Shown here: positions 11,756 through 14,146 of the stretch, one piece after another
How positions within the stretch are numbered: the first letter of the stretch is position 1
Layout: each line of letters opens with the position of its first letter
From: Caldivirga sp. UBA161
GTDB taxonomy: Archaea; Thermoproteota; Thermoprotei; Thermoproteales; Thermocladiaceae
Length of the DNA stretch: 14,146 bases
Direction of reading: 5' to 3'
NCBI RefSeq assembly: GCF_002506515.1
Contig: NZ_DAXS01000005.1
Span: forward strand, 1-14,146
Notes under the pieces: model-generated
Database searches by the model: none
What the model was told of the DNA's origin: nothing
Seen by the model: the letters and a program-made list of their open reading frames with translations, nothing else
Translations under genes and position numbers: made by a program

Positions 11756-12537
11756 TACCACCACCCCATCATGCCACCCATCCAGCCAGACCCATAATAT
11801 GGGCCTGGATATTGAACAACTGGATGCGTTGGTGAGGCGCTATTACCAGTTACTATTATTTCACCATACATTCCATCCTCAGCATGGCCAGGGTAAGTGC
11901 ATAGGTACCAGTATGTGCCTGGTTCTGTAATTGTGAGCGTGTACTCATAGCCATAGGCATGGTTAGCCTTGTAATTGGCTGGTGGTAACCACCTCATGAG
12001 CAGCATCATTTGAGGCCCCATACCGCCATACATGCCTACGTAGGGCATCACATTGTATGGGTATGGGGGTGATACCACTGTAACCACAAAATTATGGTAC
12101 ATATCATCATCAAGGTTAACGAAAGTGACATGAATTGTGGCTCCAGCCGGTATGACTAATGTTGGGTTTATGAGGCCGTAAATAATGAAGACGTCGCCAT
12201 GTGCGTATGGTGGTGATGTAGCATTAAACATTTTCTCAGCATCATCACCCATCATGGCTAAGACCAGTAAATTAATATCCCTACTGGTAAACACTATAGT
12301 ATTGTTGCTTGAGTAAACATGGACGTAACCGGGTATCTCCATGACTTCCTTAATGGTTTGGTTTATTGGGTATGTGCCATAGTAATAATCACCAGTAAGT
12401 GAGCTAACAAGATAATTGCCACTGTAGTAATAGGGATAATAGTAGTAATGCATAATTACATAGGCTACACCTAAACTAACCACTAAGCCAAGGCTGATTA
12501 CGGCTCCAACCAGTACCCAAATCCAAGTCTTACTCAT
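11755..12537 (-). CDS. Membrane-anchored blue copper protein (sulfocyanin-like cupredoxin)
   Basis: A 260-aa exported protein. An N-terminal span (about 5-29) acts as signal anchor, followed by a Tyr-rich linker (HYYYYPYYYSG) and a cupredoxin domain in the C-terminal half. Type 1 copper ligands are visible: His148 (DDDMYHNFVV) and C213-x4-H218-x4-M223 in YLCTYPGHAEDGMYG. This is the sulfocyanin/rusticyanin pattern of archaeal respiratory electron carriers. A Met-rich insertion (MYGGMGPQMMLLMRW, 169-183) and a C-terminal WMGGMMGWW tail are unusual and could hold additional Cu(I). The ATG at 12537 lies about 36 bp after a TATA-like element. It heads a two-gene unit with the small Cys/Trp protein. 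Confidence 0.9.
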   Translation of the reverse strand: MSKTWIWVLVGAVISLGLVVSLGVAYVIMHYYYYPYYYSGNYLVSSLTGDYYYGTYPINQTIKEVMEIPGYVHVYSSNNTIVFTSRDINLLVLAMMGDDAEKMFNATSPPYAHGDVFIIYGLINPTLVIPAGATIHVTFVNLDDDMYHNFVVTVVSPPYPYNVMPYVGMYGGMGPQMMLLMRWLPPANYKANHAYGYEYTLTITEPGTYWYLCTYPGHAEDGMYGEIIVTGNSASPTHPVVQYPGPYYGSGWMGGMMGWW

Positions 12538-12568
12538 ATTTGGTCAACAGAACGCATTCAGTTTCCTG

Positions 12569-12578
12569 AGTAAAAACT
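12569..12578 (-). promoter_or_regulatory. TATA-like element of the cupredoxin unit
   Basis: AGTTTTTACT on the minus strand, about 36 bp before the ATG at 12537, predicting a leader of about 10 nt. Repeated TGTAACC boxes begin 5 bp upstream of it. Confidence 0.45.
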
Positions 12579-12582
12579 CTCC

Positions 12583-12630
12583 GTGTAACCAATCATGTAA
12601 CCATAATGTACCACGGTTACACACATGATT
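12583..12630. promoter_or_regulatory. Cluster of TGTAACC boxes and inverted repeats, candidate operator
   Basis: TGTAACC occurs at 12584-12590 and 12596-12602 (12-bp spacing), and its complement GGTTACA at 12615-12621. GTGTAACC+AATCATGT (12583-12598) is mirrored by GGTTACAC+ACATGATT (12615-12630), with the two halves in the same order instead of reversed, so each half pairs with its own partner. It sits directly upstream of the cupredoxin TATA box, where archaeal activators and repressors bind. If transcribed it could fold as a pseudoknot, but its place upstream of the promoter favours DNA sites. Confidence 0.5.
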
Positions 12631-12660
12631 AAGAATAATGAACTTAAAGAAACAACCCAG

Positions 12661-12680
12661 TGCCGGAGCCTGGATTTGAA
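12661..12680 (-). other. Isolated tRNA 3'-end sequence (T-loop, T-stem 3' strand, acceptor 3' strand)
   Basis: On the minus strand TTCAAAT-CCAGG-CTCCGGC-A matches T-loop 54-60, T-stem 61-65, acceptor 66-72 and discriminator A73 of a tRNA that would start GCCGGAG. The expected T-stem 5' strand CCTGG is replaced by CCAGT, and no D-arm, anticodon arm or GCCGGAG partner exists within the window on that strand. A TATA-like ATGTATATT (12705-12713) lies about 25 bp before 12683, and T-rich GTTGTTTCTTT follows the A73 equivalent. It could be an attachment-site remnant of an integrated element or the 3' piece of a split tRNA. Confidence 0.5.
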
Positions 12681-12853
12681 ACTGGGACATTAAATGCATG
12701 GCTGAATATACATCATGCTAATTTAACTAATAGGTTTGCTCTTGATTTTACGGCTATAGGATGAGGGATTAATGGGAAGGCTACTGAATCATATATGAAC
12801 TAATAAATGGGAAATTAACCGATTATACGCATTATCTAGAGTAGGTTGAGGGA

Positions 12854-12940
12854 GTGACTAATGAAGAAATAGGGGATAACAGCATTGATTCAGAGGATTT
12901 AACCATTAAAGTATCGCTTCTGATAATTATTGAAATGTAG
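12854..12940 (+). CDS. Possible 28-aa peptide or gene fragment
   Basis: A short frame from GTG, beginning MTNEEIGDNSIDSEDLTIKV and ending in a hydrophobic LLIIIEM before TAG (12938-12940). GATTATACG (12821-12829) is about 28 bp upstream, and GAGG lies just before the start. The same frame continues after the TAG for ten codons to a second stop. It may be a fragment of a lost gene; evidence is weak. Confidence 0.18.
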   Translation: MTNEEIGDNSIDSEDLTIKVSLLIIIEM

Positions 12941-13029
12941 GTGAAGAACGCTAGTATGAGTAATAAAACTTAGCCTTACAATCCAACTATTAAATTCACT
13001 TCCCTTTATGAGGGGTGCTGCTATATGGT

Positions 13030-13159
13030 GTATTTAAGGTCTCTTAATTGACATGAGGATGTGTGGGTTTTTAAGTTGGGAACCAGTCCACTAAACCCCC
13101 ACAATACCCTTTAATCATAGGAAGCAAGGTGAAGTGGGAAACCCCAAGCCTTAAAGGGT
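13030..13159 (+). ncRNA. Candidate structured RNA: TATA box plus two hairpins
   Basis: A TATA-like TATTTAAG (13031-13038) would start a plus-strand transcript near 13060. That point is the base of a hairpin pairing TGTGGGTTT (13062-13070) with AAACCCCCACA (13093-13103, two bulged bases). Immediately after it ACCCTTTAA (13106-13114) pairs perfectly with TTAAAGGGT (13151-13159), with a smaller TGGG/CCCA hairpin inside (13135-13146). It resembles no RNA family I can name. The right-hand repeat ends 3 bp before the stop of the minus-strand gene and might instead be that gene's terminator. Confidence 0.28.
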
Positions 13160-13162
13160 AGC

Positions 13163-13739
13163 TCACCTGTCTCTTATCAGTATGATGTCTGTAACATTGA
13201 CATAACTACCTACACCTAGCCTCGTTGTAGTAATTTGTATTGTATAAATGTTATCATTTACTTTACTCACAGAAACCGTGAGGTTGTATGATGCAAGGAA
13301 TCCTATGAACCCAAGGCTTACTTTATATGCTTTACCTCCGTAACTTACCAAGTAATCTGAGGCTACTACACCTGTATTAGTTATCGTCCTATTCCTTGGT
13401 GGTAGGTACTTAACGAGTATGCCACTAACCTGGATTCTTTTAGGCCCGAATGATTTTTCGGAGTCATAGATTATCACAATCACGTACCTGTAGGTGGTAT
13501 TGCCTATGGATAATGTAGTCTCATTCGCAATAGTGGTATTCAAATATAAGCATTCTAGAGAAGTTGGGGGTAATTTGGATTCATTGAAATGTAGGATCAT
13601 TAATCGTAGTAATGTTACTAGCCGTAGTTACATTTATGCTATACGGTGGCTTACTATTGAAGATGTAAAGTATAGTAATAGGGGCAGCGAGTATAATGAT
13701 GAAAATAAGAAGAAGCCTATTGAAGGTCAATGCAATCAC
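13163..13739 (-). pseudogene. Exported protein of unknown function, interrupted by one frameshift
   Basis: Two frames make one plausible secreted protein. From GTG 13739 the frame encodes a hydrophobic anchor (NRLLLIFIIILAAPITILYI, residues 7-26) and an Asn/Thr-rich segment (INVTTASNITTINDPTF), then stops at TGA 13583-13581. From about 13588 the next frame continues as NESKLPPTSLECLYLNTT to the TGA at 13165-13163, with many N-x-S/T sites. Removing one base, for example from the AAA at 13587-13589 (TTT on the coding strand), restores a 191-aa reading frame; the span of 577 nt is exactly one base over. An alternative start for the 3' part alone is ATG 13600, but that would lack any export signal. 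Family unknown. Confidence 0.6.
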
Positions 13740-13754
13740 CAAACCTTCTCGCAA

Positions 13755-13986
13755 TTAGAATAATGTTTGCCTCCTACCTTGTAGCCTATGCATATTTTTC
13801 CTGCTAATTAACCTTATCTGCATATTCCTCCATATTTCTTCCGGTACATCATAGTAGATTCCCCAGCTTGAGAAATTCACTCTCATCAACTGTATAAGCC
13901 TCCAATATACCACCTACTGGCATTGCTGCATTAGTATCATCCTCTAGGGTAAAAATGCTATAGATAGTACACGCTAACCTAAACCA
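13755..13986 (-). pseudogene. Gene remnant, frameshifted and without start codon
   Basis: A frame open from 13986 (WFRLACTIYSIFTLEDDTNA, then AMPVGGILEAYTVDESEF) stops at TGA 13851-13849. An adjacent frame continues as YYDVPEEIWRNMQIRL to TAA 13757-13755. Dropping one base from the homopolymer at 13861-13864 (GGGG on the coding strand) joins them as FLKLGIYYDVPEE into a continuous C-terminal segment of about 76 aa. No start codon lies before 13923, and a TAG precedes 13986, so the 5' end is missing or also shifted. It ends one base before the earliest possible TTG start (13754) of the next frame downstream. I do not recognise the family. Confidence 0.42.
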
Positions 13987-14011
13987 CTAGCATGATTTAA
14001 TGAACATTACG

Positions 14012-14021
14012 CTTATAAACA
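14012..14021 (+). promoter_or_regulatory. TATA box of the gene entering the right edge
   Basis: CTTATAAACA is a near-consensus archaeal TATA box. Its centre is about 20 bp before ATG 14036 and about 35 bp before ATG 14051, so it fits a short-leader start at 14051 slightly better. Confidence 0.5.
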
Positions 14022-14035
14022 TTGTGCAGGATTAT

Positions 14036-14146
14036 ATGATTTACAATTATATGCACTATGATTACTGCATCAATGCTGCCTTCATCAATGTATTACTTGA
14101 AGGGAATAAGGTGCGCTACTTTCCTCCTCCTAGCTGGCGGCTCCCC
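14036..14146 (+). CDS. Unknown protein, N-terminal part only (runs off the window)
   Basis: An uninterrupted frame from ATG 14036 to the window end, 37 codons. It begins MIYNYMHYDYCINAAF and continues as INVLLEGNKVRYFPPPSWRL. ATG 14051 (MHYDYC) is an alternative start better placed relative to the TATA box. The CINAAFINVLLEGNKVRYF stretch reads as an amphipathic helix followed by a strand, as at the beginning of an alpha/beta domain. It is too short to assign. It diverges from the decayed genes on the minus strand. Confidence 0.5.
   Translation, partial: MIYNYMHYDYCINAAFINVLLEGNKVRYFPPPSWRLP

Larger units (their letters stand above)
12631..13162. other. Non-coding or decayed region
   Basis: About 530 bp without a gene of convincing length. 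It holds the tRNA 3'-end sequence (12661-12680), a short frame at 12854-12940 and two hairpins near its right end (13062-13159). Base composition is AT-rich like other intergenic DNA here. No transposase, terminal repeats or CRISPR units are seen. Confidence 0.5.

Noticed and set aside
12661..12720. Reading the tRNA-like sequence on the plus strand as a 5' half starting GCCGGAG
   Set aside because: After the acceptor-like bases no T8, D-arm or GG of a D-loop follows; the minus-strand match to T-loop and acceptor is much better.
12854..12972. Stop-codon readthrough (TAG at 12938) joining two short frames
   Set aside because: Only ten more codons follow before another stop; there is no sign of pyrrolysine use or a recoding element.
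13494..13763. Plus-strand frame of 89 codons
   Set aside because: It is antisense to the frameshifted exported-protein gene, whose translation has a clear anchor and N-x-S/T-rich domain.
1..14146. CRISPR array, insertion sequence or prophage structural genes
   Set aside because: No regularly spaced repeats, transposase motifs, terminal inverted repeats or virion genes were seen.

Overview
The window looks like chromosome of a hyperthermophilic crenarchaeon of the Thermoproteales. A Caldivirga- or Vulcanisaeta-like organism is the best guess. Support for this: archaeal-only genes (L44e, Nop10, aIF2-alpha), PaREP1-family proteins, a sulfocyanin-like blue copper protein, moderate GC, heavy use of AGG for Arg, and TATA boxes placed about 25-28 bp before most start codons, which implies mostly leaderless mRNAs. 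The genus is inferred, not proven.

Positions 1-3300 hold a 3'-truncated tRNA-Leu(CAG), a PLP-dependent cystathionine gamma-synthase/lyase family enzyme, a sulfatase-fold hydrolase whose modified Cys is replaced by Thr, and a small polytopic membrane protein. Positions 3300-5200 are an information-processing cluster on the minus strand: an unknown 162-aa protein, aIF2-alpha, Nop10 and ribosomal L44e. Positions 5200-5620 hold a G-quadruplex-type motif and an unlisted 51-aa single-span membrane protein. Positions 5620-7213 are a succinate dehydrogenase operon, sdhB-sdhC-sdhD, with no flavoprotein gene beside it.

Positions 7214-9960 are accessory in character. A DUF1874 (AcrIII-1/Crn2 ring-nuclease fold) protein has lost every active-site residue I can align. 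Two HEPN-like PaREP1-type proteins flank a 5-formyltetrahydrofolate cyclo-ligase family gene. Positions 10053-10950 encode a TrmO-type tRNA methyltransferase and a retropepsin-like aspartic protease.

Positions 10995-12630 look like a copper module. It has a two-span membrane protein with a Met/Cys/His-rich external loop and a cytoplasmic winged helix (candidate sensor-regulator), a membrane-anchored cupredoxin, a small Cys/Trp-rich membrane protein translationally coupled to it, and an array of TGTAACC boxes just upstream of the cupredoxin TATA box.

Positions 12630-14146 look decayed or mobile. They hold a 20-nt tRNA 3'-end sequence without a tRNA body, two consecutive reading frames each broken by one extra base in a homopolymer, paired hairpins behind a TATA box, and the start of a plus-strand gene that runs off the window. 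The strongest leads are the active-site-less DUF1874 protein, the copper sensor/operator/cupredoxin module and the tRNA 3' fragment.
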